Source: SXOA01 sp046593355 (GTDB lineage Bacteria; Planctomycetota; Planctomycetia; Pirellulales; Pirellulaceae). Taken from it: DNA of 64,000 nt. Below, one piece after another: positions 8,509 to 17,437 of the stretch (positions within the stretch are counted from its first letter, which is position 1; every line of letters begins with the position of its first letter). The notes under the pieces are model-generated. The model ran no database searches, was not told the DNA's origin, and worked only from the letters and a program-made list of their open reading frames with translations. The position numbers and the translations under genes are program-made. The stretch lies in NCBI GenBank assembly GCA_046593355.1, contig JBKJNY010000193.1:8092-72091 (forward strand). The letters are read 5' to 3'.

Positions 8509-8559
8509 ACCTATGGGCAAGCCCGTGTAAACCTACGGGACAAGCCCGTAGGCTCATTT
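8509..8559. repeat. REP-like palindromes on the upstream side of the RAYT gene
   Basis: A degenerate unit (8509-8526) and a full unit, ACCTACGGGACAAGCCCGTAGGC followed by TCATTT (8531-8559), match those on the other side of the transposase gene. The full unit has the same orientation as the one at 7702-7730. Confidence 0.82.
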
Positions 8560-8993
8560 CCCGACACCACGCGAAACGCCGAAATAGTCAGCCTGCCGCG
8601 CCAAGGAGAAAAGATTCTTTTATTTATGTGAACAAAAGTGACGTACTGGGCGTCTTAGTAGAGCGGGCTGGGTGCGCGCGGAGAGGAGTCCAAATTGGGA
8701 TTTGAAACCAGGGGGGTGTTGAAAAACCCGGGGGGTTTACCAACACAAGAAGGGCGACGGGGCCGGGGGGGTTGTTGGTAAACCAGGGGGGTTTTTCAAC
8801 AGCCAGACCAAAATCGGACGCGCCTCCGGGTGTTCGGGGCAGTGGCGTCAATGTGGTTTTCGCCAAAATCTTTGGCGGCGCCTGTGGACAATCGCCCTCC
8901 GGGCGCAGTTGTCCTTGTAGCCCCAGACGTTGGTTGCCCTGGGCAATCTGCCAGTACCGTTCTCCCCTTTCCTCTTTCCCCAACAGGCGTCCC
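8560..8993. other. Gene-free spacer with a G-run inverted repeat
   Basis: About 430 bp between the RAYT cluster and the HAF-repeat gene. Its main feature is an imperfect 28-nt inverted repeat, arms 8718-8745 and 8773-8800, each holding a run of six G and the ends GTTGAAAAACCC and GGTTTACCAACA. A further G-run precedes at 8711-8716 and another lies between the arms at 8765-8771. A related stretch (CCCGGGTTTACCAACA) recurs at about 41815-41830. From 8801 to 8993 I see no further structure. It is the 5' region of the next gene. Confidence 0.7.
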
Positions 8994-10103
8994 ATGAAAC
9001 TCTCCCGCCCCTTGTCTCTGCTGGCCTTCACCCTCGTCGCATTGGCCTGCCTGGTGCCAAGCCCGGCCCTGGCCCAAAGGAAACCTGGCTACAGCGTTGT
9101 GCGACTGGCGGTTCCCGGCGCGTTGGCGCGTTCGACCGAGGCGAGCGATTTCAACAATCGCGCCAACGTCGTGGGGACATACCACAACGCGGATGATCTG
9201 CGCTGCGGTTTTCATTATGACCAGGCAACCGGCTTGTACACCTCCCTGGGCTGCCTGGTGTCCGCGCAAGCTATCAATCAAAATGACGCGATAGTCGGTC
9301 ATGATGAATTGTCCGGCTGGGGGCTGTACTGGAGCTCGCCAACTGTCGCCGCGCCGAAAGTGCTCCCTCCATTCCCAGGCCACTCGGATTCTCGCGCCTA
9401 TGCGATCAACAACGCGGGGATCATTGTGGGGGTTTCCCTCAACCCCATACCCGTGCCAACGGCCGACTCCCGAGCCGTAGTCGCCTGGTATGTCAATGCA
9501 GCAGGCACCGTGTTGGGCCCCGTGGAGTTGCCTACCCTGAACGTTGATATCATCGGCCGAGCTTTCGACTTGACGGAGGCGGTTGCTGGCGTCACCACCG
9601 TGGTGGGAATGTCGGCGGCCGACGTAGGCGCATATTCGCAGCCCGTGTCCTGGAATGTGACGGTTGCCGCAGATGTTCTCACGGTTACAGGACCAGCCCA
9701 GTTTGTCGGAACCTATTTTCTGGCCGAAGCGTACGGCGTCAACAATTTCGGGGATGCTGTCGGGGTGGCGGCGTTTGCCGCAGGCTCCGGTGCTGCGCCG
9801 TTCCTCAGGCGTGCCGGTCAGTCAGTGGAACCGCTACCCATGCTACCCAAGGCGTCTACGGGCCTCGCCACGTCCCTCAACGATGCCGGCCGAATTGTGG
9901 GATTTCAAACTATTTTTCAGAAAGGCCAGGGGATGCTACAACGCGCGGTCTTGTGGACCAGTTCCACCGCGGTGGTTGATCTGAACAGCCAGGTGTTGTT
10001 GGGCCCCTCGGAGAATCTGGATTATGCCTTTGATATCAACAGCCGAGGTGACATTCTCGCCAGAATCAACGGGAATACGCCCTGTCTGTTGATTGCCAAG
10101 TAA
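8994..10103 (+). CDS. Secreted HAF-repeat protein (probable extracellular repeat protein)
   Basis: The 369-residue protein has a signal peptide (LLAFTLVALACLVPSPALAQ). The mature part repeats a motif of the form (A/D)-x-N-x-x-G/D-x-I/V-V-G about every 40-60 residues: DFNNRANVVG, AINQNDAIVG, AINNAGIIVG, GVNNFGDAVG, SLNDAGRIVG and DINSRGDIL. This is the HAF pattern of secreted proteins of unknown function. The frame is open upstream to 8772, but that part crosses the G-run repeat and lacks signal-like character, so ATG 8994 is taken. There is no catalytic motif. Confidence 0.8.
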   Translation: MKLSRPLSLLAFTLVALACLVPSPALAQRKPGYSVVRLAVPGALARSTEASDFNNRANVVGTYHNADDLRCGFHYDQATGLYTSLGCLVSAQAINQNDAIVGHDELSGWGLYWSSPTVAAPKVLPPFPGHSDSRAYAINNAGIIVGVSLNPIPVPTADSRAVVAWYVNAAGTVLGPVELPTLNVDIIGRAFDLTEAVAGVTTVVGMSAADVGAYSQPVSWNVTVAADVLTVTGPAQFVGTYFLAEAYGVNNFGDAVGVAAFAAGSGAAPFLRRAGQSVEPLPMLPKASTGLATSLNDAGRIVGFQTIFQKGQGMLQRAVLWTSSTAVVDLNSQVLLGPSENLDYAFDINSRGDILARINGNTPCLLIAK

Positions 10104-10133
10104 CGGCCGAAGCGTCTGCATGCCACGCAAACT

Positions 10134-11531
10134 TTACATATTTGTCAAATCATCCACTCCTCCCGCCCCCAGCAGCTCGTCGAGCGCTCGCGAGATTGGA
10201 CCCGCGTGCTCGTTCGTGGCGGCGTAGATGCGGCAGAGGCGGTGGCTGAGGGGGAGGCGGCGGAAGAGCTCGTGGGCGGCGAGGGGGCGGATGCGGTTCT
10301 GGGCGCTGTCGTAGAGGAAGTTCTGGCCCGCAGCGGGACCACTGGTATGGGGGCGGAAGGTGGTGCGGGCGATGTCGACGCGGAGGGGAAGATTTTTTAG
10401 CTCCGGCGGCAACAGGTCGCGGAGCTTTTGCTCGACGAAACGGTTGTCGCTGAAAATGCTGGCCTGCTCGGCGTCGTCCTGCGAATAGACCAGGCTCCGC
10501 TGGCAGACGGCTACCCAGGGAATCTGCCGGGCGATGAGCTGCTGCCAGCGGCGGCCGAGTTCGCGCTGCCTTTCGTCCGCGGACGATGTCCAGCGCTGCA
10601 CGTCGACGAGGAGCGAGAACTCCGTGAAGTGCAGGTATGCCCCCAGGTTGTCCAGCGGGCTGCCGACGAACAGGTAGGGCTTGCTATCCAGAAACAGGTC
10701 CTTGAGGGCCAGGTCGATGGCCCGGACGGTGCGGTGGAAGTAGATGGTGCGGAATAGCTCGGCCTTGACGGTCATGAAGCGGATGAGCGTCTCGATTCCC
10801 TTGTCGTGAATGGTCAGGCCGTGCTCGCTAAAAAAGCTGTAGTGCAGCAGCCGCTCCAGGTCGTAGGCCCGCTGGCTGTAGCCGGACATGAAGGCGTCGC
10901 GGAGGACGAAGTCCAGGTTGTCGATGGTGTAGATGCCGGAGAGGAGCGAGCGGAGGAAGCGGAGCCATTTGGGCCGCGGCTCTTCCGTTCCTTTGGGCCG
11001 CTGGATGAGCCAGGCGATTTGCTCGGCGTCGAGCTGCTCGCTTTCGTCCAAGGCGGAGTTAGGATTGCGGCGAATGCGAGTGAGCAGCGGGGCGAGCTCG
11101 CGTTGGATGATGACCGCGCCGAGCGTTTCGTGCGTCAGGCCGAAGTCTCGCAGGAAATGCTCGTCGAAAAAGTGGCCGAACGGGCCGTGGCCCACATCAT
11201 GTAGGAGTCCGGCCATCCGCAGCAGCGTTTCCACATAGCCGCGGCTGGGGCAATCGGGGCAGACTTCCTTGAGGCTGGGATAGAGCTCGCTGATGAAGCG
11301 GCTGGCGAGGTGCATGACGCCAATGACGTGCTGGAAGCGTGTATGCTCCGCCGTCGGATAGACCCACCACGCGGTCTGCAACTGATGGATGAACCGCAGC
11401 CGCTGGACCCAGGGATGATCGATGATCTGCCGCTCCGAGACTTCTCCCTGCTCCAGTTCTTTGTCCGAAGTAAATGGGATATAGCCGTGGACCGGATCGT
11501 GGCTGAGGTTTTCGCGGAGATAAGGACGCAT
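10134..11531 (-). CDS. HD-domain phosphohydrolase (dNTP triphosphohydrolase-like)
   Basis: The 465-residue cytoplasmic protein starts MRPYLRENLSHDPVHGYIPF, typical of the family. The metal-binding HD signature is visible as HTRFQHVIGVMHLA (first His) and LLHDVGHGPFGHFFDE (HD pair and following His), approx. residues 50-130. The region SGIYTIDNLDFVLRDAFMSGY supplies the conserved second aspartate. Relatives hydrolyse dNTPs or other phosphoesters, and the substrate here is unknown. ATG 11531 gives the family N-terminus, and a longer frame to 11639 adds unrelated residues. It is transcribed divergently from the next gene. Confidence 0.85.
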   Translation of the reverse strand: MRPYLRENLSHDPVHGYIPFTSDKELEQGEVSERQIIDHPWVQRLRFIHQLQTAWWVYPTAEHTRFQHVIGVMHLASRFISELYPSLKEVCPDCPSRGYVETLLRMAGLLHDVGHGPFGHFFDEHFLRDFGLTHETLGAVIIQRELAPLLTRIRRNPNSALDESEQLDAEQIAWLIQRPKGTEEPRPKWLRFLRSLLSGIYTIDNLDFVLRDAFMSGYSQRAYDLERLLHYSFFSEHGLTIHDKGIETLIRFMTVKAELFRTIYFHRTVRAIDLALKDLFLDSKPYLFVGSPLDNLGAYLHFTEFSLLVDVQRWTSSADERQRELGRRWQQLIARQIPWVAVCQRSLVYSQDDAEQASIFSDNRFVEQKLRDLLPPELKNLPLRVDIARTTFRPHTSGPAAGQNFLYDSAQNRIRPLAAHELFRRLPLSHRLCRIYAATNEHAGPISRALDELLGAGGVDDLTNM

Positions 11532-11888
11532 GGTTCCGTGGGAAATAGGCAGAAGGCAGTAGACAGAAAGCAGCCGTGCTATCAGTGTAAGCATGCACGG
11601 GAAAAATGCAGCGGTGGTTTGGAGCGGCCGCAAACTCAACGTCTCTTTCCAGGATACCCATCACTCGGTATTATCCTCGCCGCGGGGTGTTCCGGCACAG
11701 TCATAAATGTGGACAGTTCAGGTGGCCGAATCGTGATAGCTGCGGCGTTCTGCCGATAGTTCTAGGAACCGGGATTCTGGCTCGAAGTGCCAAGAGTCGC
11801 ACGGTCACAGCCTGCCGCCGAGCTCGCCCCCGCCAAAACCGCCAGCCATTGTCCGCCCTCCCCCTCAGGGCCCAGTAGGAGTCTCCAC
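11532..11888. other. Divergent intergenic region
   Basis: About 360 bp between the divergently transcribed HD-protein and secreted-protein genes. It must hold both promoters, but I could not pick convincing -35/-10 pairs. The only clear signal is AGGAG at 11877-11881, which sets the GTG start at 11889. No repeat was noticed. Confidence 0.5.
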
Positions 11889-13841
11889 GTGGCGAAATCC
11901 GCCCCCGTCTTTCATACGATTCTCGCTCTGCTGGCGATTGCCCTGGTCCTGCCGGTCCTGGCCGTCGAGCCGAGCGAGAACTTGCTGCCGAATACGACGA
12001 AGGGATTCGTCTCCACGCCGAACCTGGACAATGCCCAGACGCAATTGGCGGACACCGAGCTGGGGAAGATGTTCTCCGACCCGCTCATGCAGCCTTTCGT
12101 GGAAGATCTGGACAAGCAAATCCGCAGCCGCATGGCGAAGGCGGGAGTGCGACTGGGCGTGACGTTTGAAGACTTGAAGGGCGTGGATGGCGGCGAGATG
12201 GCGCTGGCGGTGGTTCAGCCCGATGCCAAGGACAAGAATTCGCACGCGACGGTGCTCATCATCGATGGGACCGGGAAGGAAGCGGCTGCCAAGGCCATGC
12301 TCGACAAAATCGCCGCCAGCCAGATTGCCAAGCGAGCAGTAAGAAGCACCGCCAAGGCCGGCAATATCGACCTGACCATCTTCACACTGCCGCTGAAAGC
12401 GGGCGAGACGACCGCGGAACAGGTCATTTACTTCCTACATCAAGACCAGATTGTCATCACCGACAACCAGTCCGTGGCCAAGGGAATCGCCGGCCGTTTC
12501 GGAGCCGCCGCGCCCGACTCCCTCGCCAAGCTGCCGGCTTTCGAGCACTCGATGGTCAAGAACGCCAAGGCGGCTGGCGACACGAAGGCCAACGTCCGCT
12601 GGTTCATCGAGCCCTTCGGCTATGTCGAAGTCAGCCGGGCGATTAACGGCGGCAAGCGGAAGCGGGGGCGCGACCTCTTGAAAATTCTAGCCAGTCAGGG
12701 ATTCAACGCGGTGCAAGGACTGGGCGGCAACGTCTTTTTCACCACCGACAGCGAAGACATCCTGCATCGGACATTCATTTACGCTCCGGCCGTGGTTCGC
12801 AAGGAAGGGGACAAGAGCCAGGACAAGCACAACCTGGCGATGCGGATGCTCGAATTCAAAAACAGTGAGGAAACCGCCCCGCCCGGCTGGGTTCCTGCCG
12901 ACGCCGCGACGTACATCACCTTCCACATGGATCTGAAGAAGGCGTTCCACTATTCGGAGTCGCTCGTCGACGAATATGCCGGGGACAAGGGAGTCTTCAA
13001 GGCCATGTGGGAAAACCTGGCCCATGACCCGGCCGGCCCGATGCTCAATATCGAGAGAGAGCTGATCGATCATTTAGGAGAGCGGATCACGCTGGTCAGC
13101 GACGTTAAAATCCCCGTCGACCTGAAGAGCGAACGCCTGATCGTGGCCGTGGAACTGCTCGGGCCCAAGAGCGCCGCCGTGGTCACCAAGACGCTCGAAA
13201 AAGCTTTCAGCGCCGACCCCGCGGCGAAGCGGCGGGAATTCAAAGGGCATGTGATCTGGGAACTGATCAACGACGCTGCCGAGGAGCCTGACGCGCTGAC
13301 GGTCGAAGGGGTTGGCCCAGCCACGGGTAAGTCCGGTGGCGGCGGCGACGAGAAGGAAGAAGAGGAAGAGGAGTCCGAAGAGAAGTCTATCCTGCCGAAC
13401 ATGGCTTTCACCGTCGTCAACGGCCAGCTCTTCGTGGGAACCCATGTGGAATTCATGGAAGAGGTGATCGGCAAGAGTGGAATCGCTCCCCCCATGATCA
13501 AGTCCAGCGACTACCTCCGCATCAGCGATGCCCTGGCACGCCTGGGGGCAACGAAGGACAGCTTCCGGCTGTTCACCCGCACGGATGAGTCGTACCGGGG
13601 AACCTACGAGCTGCTGAAACAAGGCAAGCTGCCGCAGGCGGAAACCCTGTTTGCCAAATTGCTCAACGGCATGCTCGGCTCGGGCGAGAAGGGGGAAATC
13701 CGCAAGCAGGAACTCGACGGCTCGAAGCTCCCCGAATTCAAGCATGTGCAAAAGTATCTCGGCCCGGCCGGCTCCTACGTCCACTCGGAGGACGACGGCT
13801 GGTTCATCGTGGGAGTGCTGCTGAAGAAGGACGCCAAGTAG
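11889..13841 (+). CDS. Secreted protein of unknown function, 650 residues
   Basis: GTG 11889 is preceded by AGGAG with seven bases of spacing. It gives the N-terminus MAKSAPVFHTILALLAIALV with a signal peptide ending near AVEPSEN. An upstream ATG at 11787 in frame would add a non-signal leader. The mature protein has no motif I recognise. It alternates strand-like segments (GGEMALAVVQP, HATVLIIDG, ITLVSDVKI, VEFMEEVIG) and lysine-rich helices. A long acidic run (KEEEEEESEEKS) sits around residue 495. Similar large secreted proteins of unknown role are frequent in planctomycetes. No catalytic residues can be proposed. Confidence 0.75.
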   Translation: MAKSAPVFHTILALLAIALVLPVLAVEPSENLLPNTTKGFVSTPNLDNAQTQLADTELGKMFSDPLMQPFVEDLDKQIRSRMAKAGVRLGVTFEDLKGVDGGEMALAVVQPDAKDKNSHATVLIIDGTGKEAAAKAMLDKIAASQIAKRAVRSTAKAGNIDLTIFTLPLKAGETTAEQVIYFLHQDQIVITDNQSVAKGIAGRFGAAAPDSLAKLPAFEHSMVKNAKAAGDTKANVRWFIEPFGYVEVSRAINGGKRKRGRDLLKILASQGFNAVQGLGGNVFFTTDSEDILHRTFIYAPAVVRKEGDKSQDKHNLAMRMLEFKNSEETAPPGWVPADAATYITFHMDLKKAFHYSESLVDEYAGDKGVFKAMWENLAHDPAGPMLNIERELIDHLGERITLVSDVKIPVDLKSERLIVAVELLGPKSAAVVTKTLEKAFSADPAAKRREFKGHVIWELINDAAEEPDALTVEGVGPATGKSGGGGDEKEEEEEESEEKSILPNMAFTVVNGQLFVGTHVEFMEEVIGKSGIAPPMIKSSDYLRISDALARLGATKDSFRLFTRTDESYRGTYELLKQGKLPQAETLFAKLLNGMLGSGEKGEIRKQELDGSKLPEFKHVQKYLGPAGSYVHSEDDGWFIVGVLLKKDAK

Positions 13842-13876
13842 GTGGGGTAGGCTTCCAGCCTGCCCAGTCAATGAAA

Positions 13877-13929
13877 GTACTCCTCACGCTCCGCGTGAGG
13901 AAATCATCTCGCGGAGCGAGATGAGTACT
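13877..13929. repeat. Paired constant-loop hairpins
   Basis: Hairpin CCTCACG-CTCCG-CGTGAGG (13882-13900) is followed by CATCTCG-CGGAG-CGAGATG (13905-13923). AGTACT occurs on both outer sides (13877-13882 and 13924-13929), giving a possible three-way junction. The loops CTCCG and CGGAG are complementary. Confidence 0.8.
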
Positions 13930-14020
13930 ATTCTTGTCGAGCCCGTCTCATTCCCGCTCCGGTGCGGACGGATTAGGATAGCCTGTTTACCAGTGGTTAT
14001 CGCTCCGCCCGCTCCGCTCC

Positions 14021-15391
14021 ATGAACCCTGTGCCGATGCAGTGCCCGCTCTGTGCGGGCATGATTCAGATTGATCCGGCCTACGCCGGGCAACAGGTGGG
14101 CTGCCCGCTTTGCCAGGGCGTGATGCTGCTGCCGCCGCTGGAATTTTTTGGGCTGCCCCCTGCTGGATATTCCGCCGAGCAGCCGCCGAATTATCCGCCA
14201 CCGTATCCACCACAGGACTTTTCTCAGCCGGCACCTCCGCCGCAGGGATATGTGGCTGGCCCGCCTCCTGGATACTCTCCCCAGGAATATCCGCAGCAAT
14301 GCTATCCGCCACAGTATCCACAGGAAGCTCCCCCGACCCTGCCGCAACTCGGCTGCCCTGTCTGCGGCGGCGCGTTTCAGGTTTCGCCGGAGATGGCCGG
14401 TCATCAAGTGGCCTGCCCGCATTGCCAGAACGCGGTGAGCATTCCAGACCTGTTTGGCGGAGCGTATTCCGCGGGACCACGATTTGAGCCGCCACCGCTG
14501 CAGAGTTTTCCTACACAGGGGCCCCCCTACTTCGAAATACCGCCGCAGCCGATGCAGTTCAGCAGTCTGCCACCGGGACCAATGGAGGGACAGGAGATTC
14601 CCACCGGCTACGCCGTGCAGTCCATGCCGCCGCCGGACTTCGCTCCGCCGCCGGAACTCGCAATGATTCCGGGCGTCCCTGTGGGTATGGCGGTAGCGCC
14701 GCCCCCGAACGATGATCGCTTTCCTCCGTCACGAACCAGGGAGCAAATCTCGCCGACGCCAACAAGTGCTGAGCGGCGCGGCGACGCCAACCTTTATCCT
14801 CCAGGCATGTCACCCAAGGATGCGCCTGCCAAGAAGGACAGGGAACGGACCGATCAGCCGGAGCGGCCGCGGGATGATCGCTTTCCACCCGGAATGGCCC
14901 GAAGTGAATCCCAGGAAAGAAAGACCGCCGAGACGAAACCTCTAGAAGCTCGGACCGCTGAGATCCCTCCTGCGCAGGTGGACGACCTGCTCCCTCCCGG
15001 CACCGCCGCTGCCGGACTGGTCGCTTCGGAGGTTGAAGAAACGTTCTCGAGGCACGCAGTCGTCGATACGCTCTTACCGCTTGGTGCGCTGTTCGACCCC
15101 GCAGCAATGTCCGCAGAGCAAGTGGCGCTGCCGGATGCTCCCTCGCCAGCCCCTAGGCCAATGCCGGCTGCCGCAGCGGGCCGGCTGGTCGTGCCCACGC
15201 CGGATGGGGACTATGTAACGGTCGAGAACAAAGAGGGCGTAAAAACCATCTCCGACCGGGGCGAGGAAATCGAAATCCGCAAGCTCTCGCCGGAAGAACG
15301 CCGCCGCCGCCGCCGCGTGAAGAACGTCGTGATGTTCACGTTCGCAATCCTGCTGCTGGGCGTTGTCATCTACTTCATGACGCGAAAATGA
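14021..15391 (+). CDS. Tail-anchored membrane protein with two zinc ribbons and a proline-rich region
   Basis: The 456-residue protein begins MNPVPMQCPLCAGMIQIDP. Two zinc-ribbon-like modules are visible: CPLC...GCPLC near residues 8-31 and CPVC...ACPHC near residues 110-133. They are separated by a Pro/Tyr/Gln-rich linker (PPYPPQ and similar). A long low-complexity part follows, with recurring DDRFPPG, DDLLPPGT and DTLLPLG blocks. The C-terminus has one membrane helix (VVMFTFAILLLGVVIYFM) followed by TRK, so the bulk is probably cytoplasmic. The ribbon spacing, with G-x-x-V-x-CPxC, matches a type common at planctomycete N-termini, including the DUF1559 protein at 30901-32673. Function unknown. 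Confidence 0.75.
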   Translation: MNPVPMQCPLCAGMIQIDPAYAGQQVGCPLCQGVMLLPPLEFFGLPPAGYSAEQPPNYPPPYPPQDFSQPAPPPQGYVAGPPPGYSPQEYPQQCYPPQYPQEAPPTLPQLGCPVCGGAFQVSPEMAGHQVACPHCQNAVSIPDLFGGAYSAGPRFEPPPLQSFPTQGPPYFEIPPQPMQFSSLPPGPMEGQEIPTGYAVQSMPPPDFAPPPELAMIPGVPVGMAVAPPPNDDRFPPSRTREQISPTPTSAERRGDANLYPPGMSPKDAPAKKDRERTDQPERPRDDRFPPGMARSESQERKTAETKPLEARTAEIPPAQVDDLLPPGTAAAGLVASEVEETFSRHAVVDTLLPLGALFDPAAMSAEQVALPDAPSPAPRPMPAAAAGRLVVPTPDGDYVTVENKEGVKTISDRGEEIEIRKLSPEERRRRRRVKNVVMFTFAILLLGVVIYFMTRK

Positions 15392-15553
15392 CCAGGCGAA
15401 TATATGGTTCGTTCGACAGTTCGTGAATATCCAAACCCGCTGTGGCCGGGAGGCATTTTCCCGGTCACTGATCGCCGGTAAGATTCCATTTCATGCCGCT
15501 CTCCCTTTGATCGGTAGGCCGTGGTCAATTCTCCGTCATGCAAAGGATTGAAA

Positions 15554-17413
15554 ATGAGGCGTTTCTTTTACACCTGTTTCCTGATTCTTCTTCTCATCCG
15601 CGGCGCATCGGCCGAAGAGGCGACTGGGAAGGTGGAGGATAAGGTACTGCAAGAGGCAGCAGCCAAGGCCTTGCGGATTGTCGAGAAGTCGCAAAGAGCC
15701 TGGTATGAACAGGGGCAGACTTGCACCTCCTGTCACCACCAGACCCTGCCTATCCTCGTCGCGTCGGCCGCCCGCCAGCGGGGGGTGATGCCGGATGCCG
15801 AGCTTGCCAGTGAGGTTGTCGCGAAGTCGTTTGCCCATCTGCGGGATCTCGACGCGATTGTCCAGGGGCAGATGTACATCGACGACATTGACGATGGCTG
15901 GCGGCTGGTCGCGGCTCACGAAGCCGGCGTTCCTCCCAGCACTTCGACCGCCGCCATCGCGCAGTTTCTCGCCGGGGCGCAGCGGAACGACGGCGGCTGG
16001 GCGACGATGGACGCCCGCCCGCCGCAATCCTATGGCCGTTTCACGGTCACCGCGATTGCCGCCCGGGGCGCGGGGTACTATCTCCCCGACCAGGAGCGGA
16101 AGAAGTCCATGCTCGACAAGGCTCGCCAATGGCTGCTCAAGGCGGAGCCCCGGTCGACCGAGGAGCGCACATTTCAGCTGCTCGGCTTGCTCTGGACCGG
16201 CGCGGAAAAAGAGACTCGCCAGCAGAACGGGAAGCAGCTCTTGGCCTTGCAAAACGTGGATGGCGGCTGGTCCGAGTTGCCGGGCATGTCGAGCGATGCT
16301 TATACGACCGGCGAAGTCCTCTACGCCTTGCACCAGTCGGCGGGGTTGGCGACGAACGAGCCGTCGTATCAGCGCGGCCTCGGTTTTCTGCTGAAGAGTC
16401 AACAGCCCGACGGTTCGTGGCGGGTTGAGAGCCGCCTGCATCCATCGATTCCGGTGAGCCCCAAATACTTCAACGCCGGTTTTCCGCACGGTCGACGCCA
16501 CCAGTTCATTTCCATCATGGGAACGGGCCTGGCGACGCTCGCCTTGCTGCAAGCAACTTCTCCGCCGCCGGGCAAAACGCCGTCCCCCCCGGTGCTGCCG
16601 GACCTCTCCCCCGCCGAGAAGCAGGATTGGATTCGCGTTGCCATCAGCGGGTCGGCCGCGGAACTCAAGAAGTCGCTGGACGGCGGCTTGAAAGCGAATG
16701 AGAAAACGGCCCACGGCACCACGTTGCTGATGCTGTCCGCGCACGATCCGGAAAAGGTCAGGCTCCTGCTGGATCGCGGGGCTGATGTCCACATGCGGGC
16801 GGAGTCGGGGTTCGATGCCTTAACAATCGCCGCACGGCATCGCGGAAACGCGGAGTCCGTCCGCCTCCTTCTCAAGCAGGGAGCCAGACCGAATGCGGAA
16901 AAGGACGCCCCAGTGAGAAACTCGGCCTCCCCACTGTTCTTTGCCGCCGCGGCCGGCGACGTGGAATCGATCCGCGCCCTGGCGGGCGCCGGCGCGGCCC
17001 ACGATCACAGAATGCTGGTTGTGGGTTCTCTCCCCATGACCCCGCTCATGGCAGCGACCCTCCGGGCTGATAATGCGCTGGCGGAAGCCCTGATCAGCGG
17101 CGGAGCCGATCCGAATTTTGATGAACACGACACACCGCTTGGCCGAGCCGTCATCAACAACCATCCGGAAACCGTCAAGCTCCTGTTAGCCAAGGGGGCC
17201 AAGGTCAATCGCGTGGACAAGCTGGGGATGACCCCGTTGCTTTATGCCGCCACGGTCCACTTCGGCGACACGACAGTCCTCGAACTCCTCCTCGCCGCCG
17301 GCGCTGACCCCCAGATAAAGAACGCCCAGGGCCGGACTGCGCTGGACCTGGCGAAGGAAAACAAACACAAGGAAATTGAATCGATCTTGTCGGGGAGGAA
17401 ATTGCCTCCCTAA
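15554..17413 (+). CDS. Secreted terpenoid-cyclase-like/ankyrin fusion protein with a CxxCH motif
   Basis: The 619-residue protein begins MRRFFYTCFLILLLIRGASA, a clear signal peptide, preceded by AAAGG. CTSCH at residues 57-61 is a potential heme-attachment motif. Residues ~130-350 contain alpha-toroid repeats of squalene-hopene cyclase/prenyltransferase type (QFLAGAQRNDGGWATMD, LLALQNVDGGWSE, FLLKSQQPDGSWRV). The catalytic DxDD of cyclases is not seen, so it is probably a structural fold. From ~375 to the end are ankyrin repeats (GTTLLMLSAHDPEKVRLLLDRGAD, PLGRAVINNHPETVKLLLAKGA, GRTALDLAKENKHKEIESIL). It is probably a periplasmic binding or redox-linked protein. No partner is evident nearby. 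Confidence 0.8.
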   Translation: MRRFFYTCFLILLLIRGASAEEATGKVEDKVLQEAAAKALRIVEKSQRAWYEQGQTCTSCHHQTLPILVASAARQRGVMPDAELASEVVAKSFAHLRDLDAIVQGQMYIDDIDDGWRLVAAHEAGVPPSTSTAAIAQFLAGAQRNDGGWATMDARPPQSYGRFTVTAIAARGAGYYLPDQERKKSMLDKARQWLLKAEPRSTEERTFQLLGLLWTGAEKETRQQNGKQLLALQNVDGGWSELPGMSSDAYTTGEVLYALHQSAGLATNEPSYQRGLGFLLKSQQPDGSWRVESRLHPSIPVSPKYFNAGFPHGRRHQFISIMGTGLATLALLQATSPPPGKTPSPPVLPDLSPAEKQDWIRVAISGSAAELKKSLDGGLKANEKTAHGTTLLMLSAHDPEKVRLLLDRGADVHMRAESGFDALTIAARHRGNAESVRLLLKQGARPNAEKDAPVRNSASPLFFAAAAGDVESIRALAGAGAAHDHRMLVVGSLPMTPLMAATLRADNALAEALISGGADPNFDEHDTPLGRAVINNHPETVKLLLAKGAKVNRVDKLGMTPLLYAATVHFGDTTVLELLLAAGADPQIKNAQGRTALDLAKENKHKEIESILSGRKLPP

Positions 17414-17437
17414 CAGGCTCTGGCGGCAACCTGCTCG

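Noticed and set aside
7600..8559. Possible CRISPR array from the regularly worded repeats
   Set aside because: Units are palindromic, occur in both orientations, have irregular spacing and no unique similar-sized spacers; REP-like is the better description.
8772..8993. N-terminal extension of the HAF-repeat protein to 8772
   Set aside because: The extension would place 74 residues encoded by G-run repeat DNA before an evident signal peptide at ATG 8994.
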